Assembly (NCBI RefSeq): GCF_003946655.1
Contig: NZ_RHOV01000001.1
Coordinates: forward strand, 186,001-250,000
Length of the DNA stretch: 64,000 nucleotides
Source: Lapidilactobacillus achengensis
Lineage (GTDB): Bacteria > Bacillota > Bacilli > Lactobacillales > Lactobacillaceae
Direction of reading: 5' to 3'
A program made the position numbers and the translations under genes. Positions 24,823 to 34,040 of this stretch are shown here, in pieces. The notes below the pieces were generated by a model. It saw only the letters and a list, made by a program, of their open reading frames with translations. It was not told the origin of the DNA and ran no database searches. The stretch's first letter is position 1; each line of letters starts with the position of its first letter.

Positions 24823-25413
24823 TTAATGCTGACCGATCGAAAAATGTTGGCAAATCTGTTGGGCCACAATGGTGGGCGCTAAGCCTGTGTTGTCCAGCAC
24901 CAAGCAGTTTACTTGGGGAAACAAGCGCGCCAACTCTCCTGGCCGACTGGTCAAGCGATATTGGGTCACACTTTCGCGTAAATCTTGCTCCGACGCAGCC
25001 AAATCCCGCTTGGAAGGCTTTGCCGCCAGCCGATGCTCACTGCGATTACGCTGCAGCCGGACCGCCAAGTCTGCTTGCAACTCCACGAAATAAACGGGCT
25101 CGGCGGCAGTGAGGAAAATCGTGCTGATTTCTTGTAGGAAATCCAAATCATCCTGACTATTGAAATCGATCATCACCGTGAAAATAATGGTGTCCACTGG
25201 ATTGGCCGCTGGATCGGCTACGAAAGCCCGAAAGAGTGCCTTCCGTGTTTGATCCGACAACTGGAAAGTGCGCCGATCATAACCAAGATAATTGGCGAAA
25301 AGATCAAGCGTTTGGTGATTGAACAACAGACGGCCATTCAGCGCCGGCACCAAGGCCTCGCCAACCGTCATTTTTCCCACCGCTTGAGCGCCAATTAGAA
25401 CAACTAAACTCAT
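24823..25413 (-). CDS. P-loop nucleotide kinase-like protein
   Basis: 196 residues from ATG 25413, which has GGGAGG upstream; a 24-residue longer form with a hydrophobic start has no SD. The P-loop is GAQAVGKMTVGE near residues 8-19, resembling AAA/shikimate-kinase-like proteins. The helical body has YFVELQADLAVRLQRNRSEHRL, a lid-like region with several arginines, and KPSKRD. Substrate unknown; such stand-alone P-loop kinases act on small molecules or nucleosides. Monocistronic. Confidence 0.78.
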   Translation of the reverse strand: MSLVVLIGAQAVGKMTVGEALVPALNGRLLFNHQTLDLFANYLGYDRRTFQLSDQTRKALFRAFVADPAANPVDTIIFTVMIDFNSQDDLDFLQEISTIFLTAAEPVYFVELQADLAVRLQRNRSEHRLAAKPSKRDLAASEQDLRESVTQYRLTSRPGELARLFPQVNCLVLDNTGLAPTIVAQQICQHFSIGQH

Positions 25414-25581
25414 CAGTTTCCCTCCCAGATGTGAAAGATAGCAAGCTATCAAAAGTTGCAGAATTGCTAAAAATAAGAAATACAAACGTTAACACAACAT
25501 TTGGTCAAAAATCATTTGGTGAAAATAGCTGATCTCCCATTGAACGAATTGGCCGGACGTCAACCCAATCACCTGGGCAAC

Positions 25582-25610
25582 AAAACCATGACCACAGATC
25601 CGTCATGGTT
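25582..25610 (-). terminator. Terminator after the DUF3800 gene
   Basis: Minus strand AACCATGAC - GGATCTGTG - GTCATGGTT followed by TTGTTG; 9 perfect pairs, 34 bases after the stop codon. The U-run is imperfect. Confidence 0.6.
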
Positions 25611-25643
25611 GGCTTAAAACTAGTTTAACAGAATTTGATGGAC

Positions 25644-28600
25644 CTAATCAATTTGGCGGATTGTCCAAGGATGACGACGCGCGGTGGTTTCTGAATCCCC
25701 TGCCGGCGTTGGTTTTACCGGTTGGCCCGGCTTTTTGACTTGCTGGCGATGTGCCGGCTGCTTGGATGGTTTTGATTGATTTGACTTTGATTGATTTGAC
25801 TTTGATTGATTTGACGCTGACCGCTGAGCTCGCCGCTGTTCCGATTGTGACTGACGTTGCGCAGTTTGATCGGGTTGTTGACCACTTTTCCCACTGGTGT
25901 GTTGCGGCTGTTTCTGCGGCTGGGCCACTGGCCGTGATTGGGTGGTAGATGAGGATTGTTGCGGCGTTGATTGGGTCCCGTTTTGGGCCTTAATTGGTTG
26001 GTTCTGGGCATGACGCGGTTTGGCTGGCTGGGTGCGCTGGGCGTTTTTGGCGGAACGTTGTGTCTTCTTCGGTTGGGGGACCGCCACTGTTTCAGGCCTT
26101 GCCTTCTGCTGACCCTGATTCTTGGCTTTAACGGTCTGAGTCGAGGTTGCCGAGCCCTTCGCTTTGGCCGCTTGCGACTTGGCTCCTGATTTTCGTGCAG
26201 TTACTGGAGACGAAGATTGGCCCGCTTGACGCGCTGGCCGCTTGGCTGGATTTTGACCTGCCGGCGTGGCGTCCTGGTGGGAAGCTGGTTGGCCAACTTT
26301 TTTGGTCGCAGGCTTGCTGGCCGACTTAGCGCGCTGTTGATTTGCTGGTGAAGACTGCTTAGGGGCGTTAACACGCGAGCCGACTGGTCGGGGCGCGTGC
26401 GTCTTAGTCCCCTGCTGAACTGGTTGTTGCCCTGTTGGCTGGCCAGACTTGGCGGGAGCCTGCTTGTGAGGCTGTGCTTTGATGGCAGCCTGACCCTTGA
26501 CGGCAGATCGAACCTTAGCCGCTGGTTGAGCGCTGGCCTGGTTGACGACCGCCTTACCAGTCGCTTTTGCTTTTGAGGGGCGGTTGTTGGTTGTCTGGCG
26601 AGCAGGTGTTGATTTGGCGCCTGGCGCGGTCGCCTTGCTCGCTTGATGCTGCTTCGCGTTGGTGATTGAGGCGTCGGTTGATTTGGCCGTTGACACTGGC
26701 GCCGCGGAGCGTTGGCGTTTGCGGGCTTGTTTGACGGATGGTTGCTGTTTGGGTGGGACTGCTTGGGTCGGCCGCGCTGGCCCAGAAGTTGCCGTTTGTT
26801 GCGCGGTCATCTTGATATGGATCAATTGTTCTTGCGTGGAAACGGCTGGTGTAATCGGACGAATCGTCCACCGATGCGGCTGAATCTGCTTCGTCACGGC
26901 TGATTTGGCCGCCGTGGTCGCCGGTTTTCGTGATTGGGATTTAGGCTGGTTACGGCGATTAGACTGACTGCCCGCCGCAGTTGACCGAACTTGGGATTGG
27001 CTTGGTAATTGATCCTGCAACGATGTGGCGGCGGACTGGCCACGTTTTGCTGCTGGCTGGCCGCCGGATCGAGCGCCGCCTTGTTGCGCCGCACGCTTGT
27101 GGGGCTGACCCTGCCCTTGTTTGCTACCTGTTGGTTCTGTCTGTTTGGGCGTTTGGGTAGCGGACCCGGACTTAACTTGCTTCTGCGCGGCTTGGCCTGA
27201 TTTAGTTTTTGCCTGGGCTGAACCGGCTTTAGCGCCTATTTTCCGTCCTGTTTTGGCTGTCGTTTTTACTCGCAGCTGGGAATTGCTCTCGTTGGCCGCT
27301 GCGTGGGGCTGACCGGTCTTGACTTGATCTGCTTTCACTGCTTGTTTCCTCATTTTCTCATTGGTCTGCTTCTTGTTGGTCTGTTCCTCGATAACCTGTT
27401 CGTTGTTGGTTTGTTTCCCATTGGCCTGTTTCTTGGTCAAAATCGTTGACGTCGGCGGCGTCGATGTGTGTCGCTTCTGGCGCTGCCGGTGTTTACGCTG
27501 GCGCTGCTTACTGGTCGGTAATGGTGGCGCGACGGGTGCGGTTTGGGCCTGACTGGCTACCTGCCTAAGCGGGGTGGCCACCGGTGCTTGCGGCTGAAGT
27601 TGCTCAGCTGACGGTTGACGCTTAGGGTGATTACGACCACCCCGTTTATGGCGGCGTTTACGCGCTGTTGGGTTCGGTTGCGCCGCAAGTGTTGGCGCCG
27701 AATCTGCCGTAGCCGACTTCGTGGTTGCCGCTGAGTGCGCCAACTTACTTGGCTGCGGTTGCGCTTCGGGAACCAGCGCGGCACTGTCTGTCCGCTTCTT
27801 CCCGGTTGGTTGAGTCTGCGTCGTTGACATGGCGGTCGCTTTCGCCTTTTTTGCGCCCGTAACTTTCCGCCTAGACGTCGCCTGGGACCGCGCCCGCTTG
27901 CCGGTTGGTGTGGCGCTGGTTGGCGCGCCCACCGATTTACGGCCAGCTTTTTGGTCAGCCTGGCCGTTTGCGTCTGGGACGAGGGCAGTGATTTTGGCGG
28001 TATTTTTGCGAGCGGCACGGTGACGTTTCCGCCGCGGCTTAGCTGACTGGCTCCCGTTCTCGCCGAAAACAGCCTGTGGAAGCGTGACCGTTTGGCGCAG
28101 ATTTTTATGCAACGCCGTGTAGGCCCCTTTTTTCTGCGTCTCATAAAAATTATTGATCGCGTTCGCCGCGAAATCGGCGGCCTGGATTCCATAATTAAGT
28201 TGGGACTCGTAATAACTGATCGTCACGGTTAGATCAGGACGCTGCATTTCGAAGTTGAAATGGATCCGCAAATGATCCGCCAAGGAATTCTGACTACCAT
28301 CTTTCAGGGCCCGTTGATCCAATTGGGTCAAGAGCTCAGTGATCCGCGGTTGGGTCGCAACGATTTGATCCAGCAACAACTGGACCCAGTAATCGTAAGA
28401 ACTGTTTTTGCTGGCGAAATCGGTCACCGGTAAATGCCGCTTATCCAAAATCAACGCATAGATTTGGATTTCTGGCGTGAGTACCTGCCGTAACATGGTT
28501 GCTCGCTCTTTTTGGTTCAACGCTGCGGCCTTGACCTCGTTGTTGGGCCATTTTTTCGTTGGGCTGCTACGACGAAAGCGCTCGGCCGCGTTCTTTTGAC

Positions 28601-28724
28601 GGCGGCGCAAGCCTTTCATCGCCTCGGTCGTGCCAACAACGGCGGCCAAGGTAAAATAACGGCCCTGATCTTGGCCCAGATTGCCGGACTCATCGATGTA
28701 TACCGTTAAAGTTTCTGTTGTCAT
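25644..28724 (-). CDS. DUF3800 domain protein with giant basic disordered tail
   Basis: 1026 residues from ATG 28724 (alternatives 28733, 28742; no clear SD). Residues 1-205 form a DUF3800 domain, a predicted RNase H-like fold: VYIDESGNLGQDQGRYFTLA with the DES motif at 11-13, LILDKRHLPV, and LNYGIQAADFAANAI. About residues 225-1026 are low complexity, almost only A, Q, K, R, S, T, P, G, N, with many short lysine/arginine clusters and very few acidic residues. Two related motifs, HRWTIRPI near the middle and HPWTIRQI at the end, are embedded. A perfect 15-bp x3 repeat encodes SNQSK-like units. DUF3800 proteins are usually 200-400 residues, so the tail is exceptional. The function is unknown; the tail suggests nucleic-acid binding. 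A structured RNA candidate lies in its leader. Confidence 0.85.
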   Translation of the reverse strand: MTTETLTVYIDESGNLGQDQGRYFTLAAVVGTTEAMKGLRRRQKNAAERFRRSSPTKKWPNNEVKAAALNQKERATMLRQVLTPEIQIYALILDKRHLPVTDFASKNSSYDYWVQLLLDQIVATQPRITELLTQLDQRALKDGSQNSLADHLRIHFNFEMQRPDLTVTISYYESQLNYGIQAADFAANAINNFYETQKKGAYTALHKNLRQTVTLPQAVFGENGSQSAKPRRKRHRAARKNTAKITALVPDANGQADQKAGRKSVGAPTSATPTGKRARSQATSRRKVTGAKKAKATAMSTTQTQPTGKKRTDSAALVPEAQPQPSKLAHSAATTKSATADSAPTLAAQPNPTARKRRHKRGGRNHPKRQPSAEQLQPQAPVATPLRQVASQAQTAPVAPPLPTSKQRQRKHRQRQKRHTSTPPTSTILTKKQANGKQTNNEQVIEEQTNKKQTNEKMRKQAVKADQVKTGQPHAAANESNSQLRVKTTAKTGRKIGAKAGSAQAKTKSGQAAQKQVKSGSATQTPKQTEPTGSKQGQGQPHKRAAQQGGARSGGQPAAKRGQSAATSLQDQLPSQSQVRSTAAGSQSNRRNQPKSQSRKPATTAAKSAVTKQIQPHRWTIRPITPAVSTQEQLIHIKMTAQQTATSGPARPTQAVPPKQQPSVKQARKRQRSAAPVSTAKSTDASITNAKQHQASKATAPGAKSTPARQTTNNRPSKAKATGKAVVNQASAQPAAKVRSAVKGQAAIKAQPHKQAPAKSGQPTGQQPVQQGTKTHAPRPVGSRVNAPKQSSPANQQRAKSASKPATKKVGQPASHQDATPAGQNPAKRPARQAGQSSSPVTARKSGAKSQAAKAKGSATSTQTVKAKNQGQQKARPETVAVPQPKKTQRSAKNAQRTQPAKPRHAQNQPIKAQNGTQSTPQQSSSTTQSRPVAQPQKQPQHTSGKSGQQPDQTAQRQSQSEQRRAQRSASNQSKSNQSKSNQSKPSKQPAHRQQVKKPGQPVKPTPAGDSETTARRHPWTIRQID
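25771..25815. repeat. Perfect 15-bp x3 tandem repeat inside the DUF3800 gene
   Basis: Three identical copies of TTTGATTGATTTGAC within the tail-coding part, coding for SNQSK-type pentapeptides on the minus strand. It keeps frame, so copy number can change without breaking the gene. Confidence 0.9.
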
Positions 28725-28769
28725 GATGTTCATCTCACTCAATTCATCTCATTAGTGTGCTATTCAGTT

Positions 28770-29165
28770 GTGCCGTTGGTTGTCCCCTGCCCTGTCAGTT
28801 CGCGGTTAGCAAGTCAAAATCATGCCGGCAGGGGTCAGCTTAATCCTCAGGCTAAGCCAATCCTGGCAAGCGGCGATTTTGACCGCGGGCACCCGGTGTA
28901 TGTTCAAATTGCACCGCCAAATCACGCTGGCAATATAGCGAAGCCAGGTTAAAACAGCGCTGGTAATCGCGCGATCATCCCCACTGATCAGGGAACACAC
29001 GCTGATTCATGGAAAACTCCGTCAGGGCGCAAACAATCCATCAACGAACTCACGTGACGAAATCCGCCAGCATCGCTCAGACCAGTCAGCTTAACCCGCT
29101 TCAGGTTCAGTTGCTCAAGCTAGGCGCCGCTATCGGGAACCTCGCTAGCTTAATTTAGTTTCTAA
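28770..29165 (-). ncRNA. Candidate structured leader RNA upstream of the DUF3800 gene
   Basis: A gene-free stretch upstream of the DUF3800 gene. On the minus strand, hairpins include AAGCTAG/CTAGCTT (29149-29117), AACC-TGAAGCG-GGTT, GCCA-GGAT-TGGC, GCTTA/TAAGC and the long-range stem CCCCTGCC/GGCAGGGG (28834-28783) next to the start codon. The string TTAAGCTGAC occurs twice (near 29094 and 28841), each time closing a GCTT..AAGC stem with CCTGA inside. A set of structured RNA motifs named after DUF3800 genes has been reported; I recall this but cannot check whether this is one of them. A possible -10 (TATTAT) lies near 29165. Confidence 0.45.
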
Positions 29166-29409
29166 TAATATGATACCCCAAGTTCAGGTAAAAAGGAATT
29201 TTTACTGGTAAACAACGCCGGTAAACGAGCTAGCCACCAGATCGAGCGCCGTGAGAAGAGCGTCAGTTGGTTTCAGGGAAAAGTCACGCGTTTTTGAAGC
29301 CTCAGGACGATGGTTTAAGCCGCTAGCGCCCTATTGCTCGCTTGTCAAAATGAACAGAACACTTGGACCCTTAAATCGCTCAGGAAATCAAGATGGACAA
29401 CACCAGACA

Positions 29410-30204
29410 CTAGTGCGAATCGCTTTCTCTGGATTCGGCGCGCCCCTCTCTGTTTTCGTCGGGCTTACGCGCCACGATCATAAATCGATCTTCGAAAGTT
29501 GAGACGCTCCCGTTCGCCTCAATCAGCTGACTAAGTTGCTTCAGTCGAGGCAGGCAAGTCGCTACCGAGAAATTTGGAAATTCCCAAGGAATCACGGTGG
29601 CATAATAGACGATCGCGCCCACATCGAAGAAACTCATTTTGCTATAGGCCGAATTCTGTTGCTCAATCTGCAGACCGGCTTGCTGCAAGCGCGCGCAGGC
29701 GTCGATCAGGGTATTGTCGGGATACGCCGGGCTGTAATTGGGGTCGAGGAAGCGCGACAAGGCGAAATTATTGGTCGCGCCCACCTGCTGGGTAATGAAA
29801 ATCCCACCGGCGCGTAACTTGTGGGCCGTTTCCCGGACTGGCAACGCCCCATGACTGTTGGTGATGATATCAAAGTAATCAGCTGGCACCTGGGCCAAGT
29901 CTTCGTTTGGATCGGGAATCACGGTCACACCGGAAGTGGCATATTTCGCGCGCAAGAGCTGTAAATTTGGCCCCCAGCCTTCCGTAACCACCGTCTTATT
30001 CGTGGGATGCCCAAAGCTGTCCATTAGTTCACCGCCTCCAGTATCAACATCAAGCCACATCAGCTCATCCTTAAGATTAGCCTTGACCACAGCCTGATAA
30101 TCCCAAGGTAAAGGCTCATTTGTCCAGCGGCCGTCAAGATGGCTGAAATCCCACCCGTGCATCGCTAACTGACTTTCCGCCTGCCATTGTTCAACTTGAT
30201 CCAT
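29410..30204 (-). CDS. SAM-dependent methyltransferase
   Basis: 264 residues from ATG 30204, chosen because GGAGG lies eight bases upstream; the longer open frame to 30423 crosses the likely promoter (TATAAT at 30371-30376). Class I methyltransferase features: motif I WLDVDTGGGELMDSF, DYFDIITNSHGALPV (motif IV-like) and AHKLRAGGIFITQQVG. Resembles the methyltransferase-11 group annotated as small-molecule or rRNA methylases; the substrate is unknown. The gap 29166-29409 downstream shows no gene. Confidence 0.85.
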   Translation of the reverse strand: MDQVEQWQAESQLAMHGWDFSHLDGRWTNEPLPWDYQAVVKANLKDELMWLDVDTGGGELMDSFGHPTNKTVVTEGWGPNLQLLRAKYATSGVTVIPDPNEDLAQVPADYFDIITNSHGALPVRETAHKLRAGGIFITQQVGATNNFALSRFLDPNYSPAYPDNTLIDACARLQQAGLQIEQQNSAYSKMSFFDVGAIVYYATVIPWEFPNFSVATCLPRLKQLSQLIEANGSVSTFEDRFMIVARKPDENREGRAESRESDSH

Positions 30205-30425
30205 TTGCTGATCCTCCGTGTTCTGGTGATTTTGTTTTGATAGACCCTGGTCAAAATAGTAATCCTTTTCCATCATTGCCACAATGGTACAATGATCGCC
30301 ATCCGTGGACCGCACCTTTAAAAATCCTTGAACGTGATTTAGTAGAGACCTCTGTGACTGCACTTCAGGCATTATAGCGAGTGTGCTACTTACCCTAGTT
30401 TGTCCGAGTCGTACAAAAAGCAACC

Positions 30426-30469
30426 AAAAAGAAAACCCCGCAATGCCTTTATATCAGCATTTCCGGGGT
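30426..30469 (-). terminator. Terminator after tRNA-Ser
   Basis: Minus strand ACCCCGGAAATGC pairs with GCATTGCGGGGT, followed by TTTTCTTTTT. About 30 bases after the tRNA 3' end. Confidence 0.85.
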
Positions 30470-30498
30470 CCATCAACAAGCAATGAAGTACTATGAAA

Positions 30499-30583
30499 GG
30501 AGAGTACAGGAATTGAACCTGCGCGCCGTGTTACCGGTTCGCCGGATTTCGAGTCCGGTGCATTACCACTCTGCCAACTCTCC
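30499..30583 (-). tRNA. tRNA-Ser (anticodon CGA)
   Basis: 85 nt. Acceptor GGAGAGT pairs with ACTCTCC; the anticodon arm CCGGACTCGAAATCCGG carries CGA with 5-bp flanks; a long variable arm typical of serine tRNA (GCGAACCGGTAACACGGCGC region); T arm with GGTTCAATTCC. CCA is not encoded. It has its own terminator. No integrase is next to it. Confidence 0.96.
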
Positions 30584-30749
30584 ACAACTCAATTAGTATA
30601 CCAAAGAGTTGCCGCTAAATTCAAGTCAGTTTTTTAAAAAAATCCTTCGGCGGCAATTTCTGAAAAAGTCCACGCAGGCTGAAACGTCATTGTGGTAATC
30701 CCTGGACCCCGCGCCAAAAATCAAGCGCACCTTCATTATCTCATTGATT

Positions 30750-31716
30750 CTACTGAGCTTCCTGCGCTTCCTGCTCCCGCAACCAAGAGGGAATGATGAC
30801 CTGAGCCTTCGTTGGCACTTGCGATCGCGCGGGGCGCTGCTGTTGGGCCGCCATTTGGTCGAAATGTTGGCGGAATTTTTTGGCATCCAAGATCACGCTT
30901 TGCCAAAAGGAATCTTGCTGCGACCAGGCAATCAGCTGTCGCAATTCTGAAACCGCACGTTGGTCCACCGTCAACATTTGTTGGAAAACTTCGGCCCAGG
31001 TACCGAGATCAGGTTGACGTAAGCGCGGCAAATGTTGGCGAATTGCCACTAACAGTTCCTTGGCCAACGCTTGCGCTAAAGGTGAGCTTGGGGCGGTGGC
31101 CGTTTGGGGCTGAGCCGCGCCTTGGCGATTGCCGCTAAAGCTGGAAACGGCAAGCACGGCACTGGATTGATCATCAGCAACTTTAGGAACGGATGGGCTG
31201 CTTTCGCGAGTACTTTTCTGATACTCTCTTTTGGTCTGGTTTGCTATTTCTTTACTTTGGGGATTGATCACCTGATTTACCTTGTTCTCGTCAGGAGCTA
31301 GCACATTGGCAGCCCTCCGCCGGCACGTTTCCCGGTAATAAAACCAAGTCGGCTCTCAGCGAATGGTCCATTTTTTGATAGGCGGCCTTGGCATAGCGCG
31401 CCTGAATGCCATGGGATGTCAGAATTCTTTGATCTTGCCACAACTGCTGGGCAAAGAAGCCCACCGCCGCGGCGCGTGCCACCGTATGCAAAACCAGCTC
31501 CTCGCTGACCCCCGTATCTTCGGCGATCATAAAGCAAACATCCTCATCCCAAGCCAAATAGTAGCCCTCATCTTGATACACATGGGCCAGCACGCAAAGC
31601 AGGATCAACGGCGCCTGATCGCCACAACTCCGACGAACTTTACGCACCTTCAAATCTTGCAAGAAATTTACATCTAACGGGAAATAATCGATTCCCTTCT
31701 TAATCGGTCGCGCCAT
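30750..31716 (-). pseudogene. DUF4373 (Lin1244/Lin1753-like) protein gene, frameshifted
   Basis: The 5' part (31716-31291, start ATG with AGGGAG) encodes MARPIKKGIDYFPLDVNFLQ, the hallmark of the Lin1244/Lin1753 N-terminal domain found in phage-like replication proteins, and runs to GNVPAEGCQCASS then stop. The 3' part continues in the +1 frame as ANVLAPDENKVNQVIN, with a polar linker and a helical end. Removing one base in the GGG at about 31313-31315 restores one gene of about 320 residues. Either a real mutation, a sequencing error, or programmed slippage. It lies upstream of tRNA-Ser on the same strand, with no other phage genes around. Confidence 0.75.
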
Positions 31717-31770
31717 GATTCTCCCTGCCTTCTTCGCCAAAACGCGGTTCAATTCAGCCCGCGTTCATTA

Positions 31771-31896
31771 TTTTGAAACGTGTGCATCGACCTAGCTTCT
31801 TCCACTTAGCTACGCAATGGTTCCGAAAGCACAACCAAGCTTTCATAACCATTGCTAGGCTAATGCTCAGAAGCTGTGCAGGTCGATTTACACTCT
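31771..31896 (+). repeat. Family B repeat, copy B4
   Basis: Opens TTTTGAAACGTGTGCATCGACC and ends GATTTACACTCT. CGACCTAGCTTCT pairs with AGAAGCT and AGGTCG. The inner arm is CAATGGTT/AACCATTG enclosing GAAAGC/GCTTTC, different from other copies but fully paired. Confidence 0.8.
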
Positions 31897-31920
31897 GTTT
31901 TTCGAGGAATGGTTCCTCTA

Positions 31921-32169
31921 CTAATAGTAACGTTTGAGCGGCACGTTTCCGGCAATCGAAATTAAATTTAATGCGCGATCAATCCTTGGAGCGTAGCAAA
32001 TATCGGGTTTCTCAGGCAGGTGGGCTAATTTCCCAGAACCCAAACCCACAAAAAACGACCGGTACCATCCTGACTCGTCACCAAAACGTTGATGACGCCA
32101 GACGGTACAAGTCGTTGAAATTGTGTTTAATGTTCTCAAATTCTGATGCTCATCCCAGTCACCTGCCAA
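31921..32169 (-). pseudogene. Possible gene remnant
   Basis: An 82-codon open frame with protein-like composition (MAGDWDEHQNLRTLNTIST, ending IAGNVPLKRYY), but with no SD or family I recognise. It may be the C-terminal part of a lost gene; chance is not excluded. It fills the gap between repeat B4 and the broken aquaporin gene. Confidence 0.25.
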
Positions 32170-32199
32170 GTGCTAAGCGCTCCCGCGTGCAGGCGAAGT

Positions 32200-32853
32200 T
32201 TAATCCTCTTCTGTTCCTAAGGCTCGTCCGGCAAAGGCCGCCAGCACCCCACCTAGTAATGGCGCTAGCAGATAAACCCAATAATGAGCCAGAGCAGTAC
32301 CGCCAGCGAAGATCGCGGGGCCGAAACTCCGCGCAGGATTCAAGGAGCCCCCGGTGACATTTAGCACGGTGATGATCAGCAAGCCCAGCGTCAACCCGAT
32401 CGCCACTGGCGCCATTTGACCGGCGCTATACTTTTGGCTGGTCACCAATAAGATCACCAAGACGAAAATAAACGTAATCAAAGTCTCGGCAACAAAGGCC
32501 GTGGCCGCGTTGACTTTAGGAAAATCGGTCTGCCCCAAGGAATTTCCCGGTTGGCCTAATCCAATCGTCCACCATTTGACAATGCCTGACGCGGCGGTGG
32601 CGCCAAGAAACTGCGCGACAATGTAACTACAGCCGTCCTTGATCGATAAGCGCCCATTGACCATCAAGGCCGTGGAAATCGCGGGATTGAAATTCCCGCC
32701 GGAAATCGCGCCAACGGAATAGGCCATCACCGTCACCGTCAGCCCAAACGCCAACCCAATCGTCAAAGCATCGCCTTTCGCTAGAACCACCGAACCAGTT
32801 CCGACGAAGACCAGCATAAACGTCCCAATAAACTATGCCAAATATTTCTTCAT
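32200..32853 (-). pseudogene. MIP-family aquaporin/glycerol channel gene with amber codon 7
   Basis: The native start is ATG 32853, preceded by GAGGG and a TATAAT -10 at 32884-32889. It encodes MKKYLA, then TAG at 32835-32833, then FIGTFMLVFVGTG. Family members have Glu at that place (GAG to TAG would be one change). After the stop the frame is intact for 205 codons from ATG 32817, with both NPA boxes (GGNFNPAISTAL and GSLNPARSFGP) and six hydrophobic segments. A restart at 32817 would lose only 12 residues but has no SD, so function is doubtful unless the stop is suppressed. Confidence 0.8.
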
Positions 32854-33061
32854 GATCAACACCCTCTTCGTTTAGATAGCTATATTATACTGTATCCGAA
32901 GCCAGAGTGACCAGAAAACGCTTGGAAAAATCATTTCTATTTTCTTATTCGAATGATAAATAGTTTTTGCCAACCAATTAGCACCTGTGACGCTGACCAA
33001 ACGTCCAAGAATCGGTCAAACCAACTTGATCAATCTGATCAAGCCGGCTTGCGTGCACCGG

Positions 33062-33943
33062 TCAAGCTAACATCAGTTCCGCAAAGCAAGCAATCAAAGC
33101 TTGAACCGCGGCGGTTTGAGAGCGGTCCTTCAATGTCACCGCATAATTCTGCGTGCTCATTTGCGGGGCGTTGACTTGCAGGCGTTGCAGCTGATTAGTG
33201 GCAAAGTAAGGCTGACACAATGGTTCTGGGAGCACGGTCAAGCCTAGCCCGCCACAGGCCGCGTTGATCAAGACTTCGGTATTGACGCTTTCAATCATGG
33301 GTGTGACGGCTAAATGTGCCTGCCACATCAGCGCGTCGAAGCTATCCCGCAGTGAACTGCCCCGCTCGCGCAACAATAAGGGCACCTGCACCAGTTCGGC
33401 CGGTGTCCAAGAAGTTTCCCGCCAAAAGGTTGCCTGTGGGCTGGCCACACAGAATAAGCGGTATTTTGACAAGGGCTGGCGCACAATGGCGGCGTTCGTC
33501 CGGAAGCCCTCGATCAAAGCGACGTCGATCTCGCCGTTGAGTAGTCGCTGCTGAATCTGATCCACGTTTTCCGCGTATATTTTCACAGGGGTGTGGGGAT
33601 ATTGGAGCTGGAAGTTTTGCAGCGCTGGTGTCAGGGCTTGCGTGCCAATGGTCAAGCTCAGCCCCAAGGCGATCGGCGCTTGTTGGTGGCGTGTTTGCTT
33701 GAAATCAGCCAAGTCTTGATGCGCCTGGACCAGCTGTTGTGCTTGCTGGCGAAAAGCTTGGCCGTCGCGATTTAAGACCAGTTGACCCCGAACGCGATCA
33801 AACAAGTTCAACCCCAGTTCCTGCTCCAACTGACTGATTGTCTTGGAGACGGCCGGTTGCGACAGATAATAGCGGTGTCCCGTTTGGGTTACGGATTTGG
33901 TTTCGCACACACTGAGAAAAAGACGCAATTGACGCAAATTCAT
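33062..33943 (-). CDS. LysR-family transcriptional regulator
   Basis: 293 residues. N-terminal winged helix-turn-helix (about 1-60: MNLRQLRLFLSVCETKSVTQ, then YLSQPAVSKTISQLEQEL) and a C-terminal substrate-binding fold (about 90-290). Start ATG with GAGGTG seven bases before. Divergent from the chromate-transporter pair with a 97-base shared promoter region, so it probably controls that pair; this is an inference from layout. The ligand is unknown. Confidence 0.9.
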   Translation of the reverse strand: MNLRQLRLFLSVCETKSVTQTGHRYYLSQPAVSKTISQLEQELGLNLFDRVRGQLVLNRDGQAFRQQAQQLVQAHQDLADFKQTRHQQAPIALGLSLTIGTQALTPALQNFQLQYPHTPVKIYAENVDQIQQRLLNGEIDVALIEGFRTNAAIVRQPLSKYRLFCVASPQATFWRETSWTPAELVQVPLLLRERGSSLRDSFDALMWQAHLAVTPMIESVNTEVLINAACGGLGLTVLPEPLCQPYFATNQLQRLQVNAPQMSTQNYAVTLKDRSQTAAVQALIACFAELMLA

Positions 33944-34040
33944 TAACGCACCTCATAACTTTTTTGATATGGTCGAATGACTAAAGATGTATTTTTGGTT
34001 ATCATTTCCACCTGCTACACTGGACTTAAGGAGTGATCAG

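Noticed and set aside
28806-29000. 64-codon minus-strand frame with a CSLISGDDRAI start as a real small gene
   Set aside because: No SD, no family, and it lies in a region better explained by stem-loops of the DUF3800 leader.
29140-29165. TPP riboswitch suggested by TGAACCTGAAGCGGG
   Set aside because: The essential CTGAGA motif and the second conserved thiamin-box part are missing, and no thiamin gene follows.
30499-30583. tRNA-Ser as an attachment site of an integrated element, with the DUF4373 gene as phage remnant
   Set aside because: No integrase, no repeated tRNA 3' end and no other phage genes nearby; DUF4373 genes also occur alone in lactobacilli.
33987-34040. N-terminal extension of the first chromate transporter gene
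   Set aside because: AAGGAG lies ideally before ATG 34041, and the extension covers the intergenic promoter region shared with the LysR gene.
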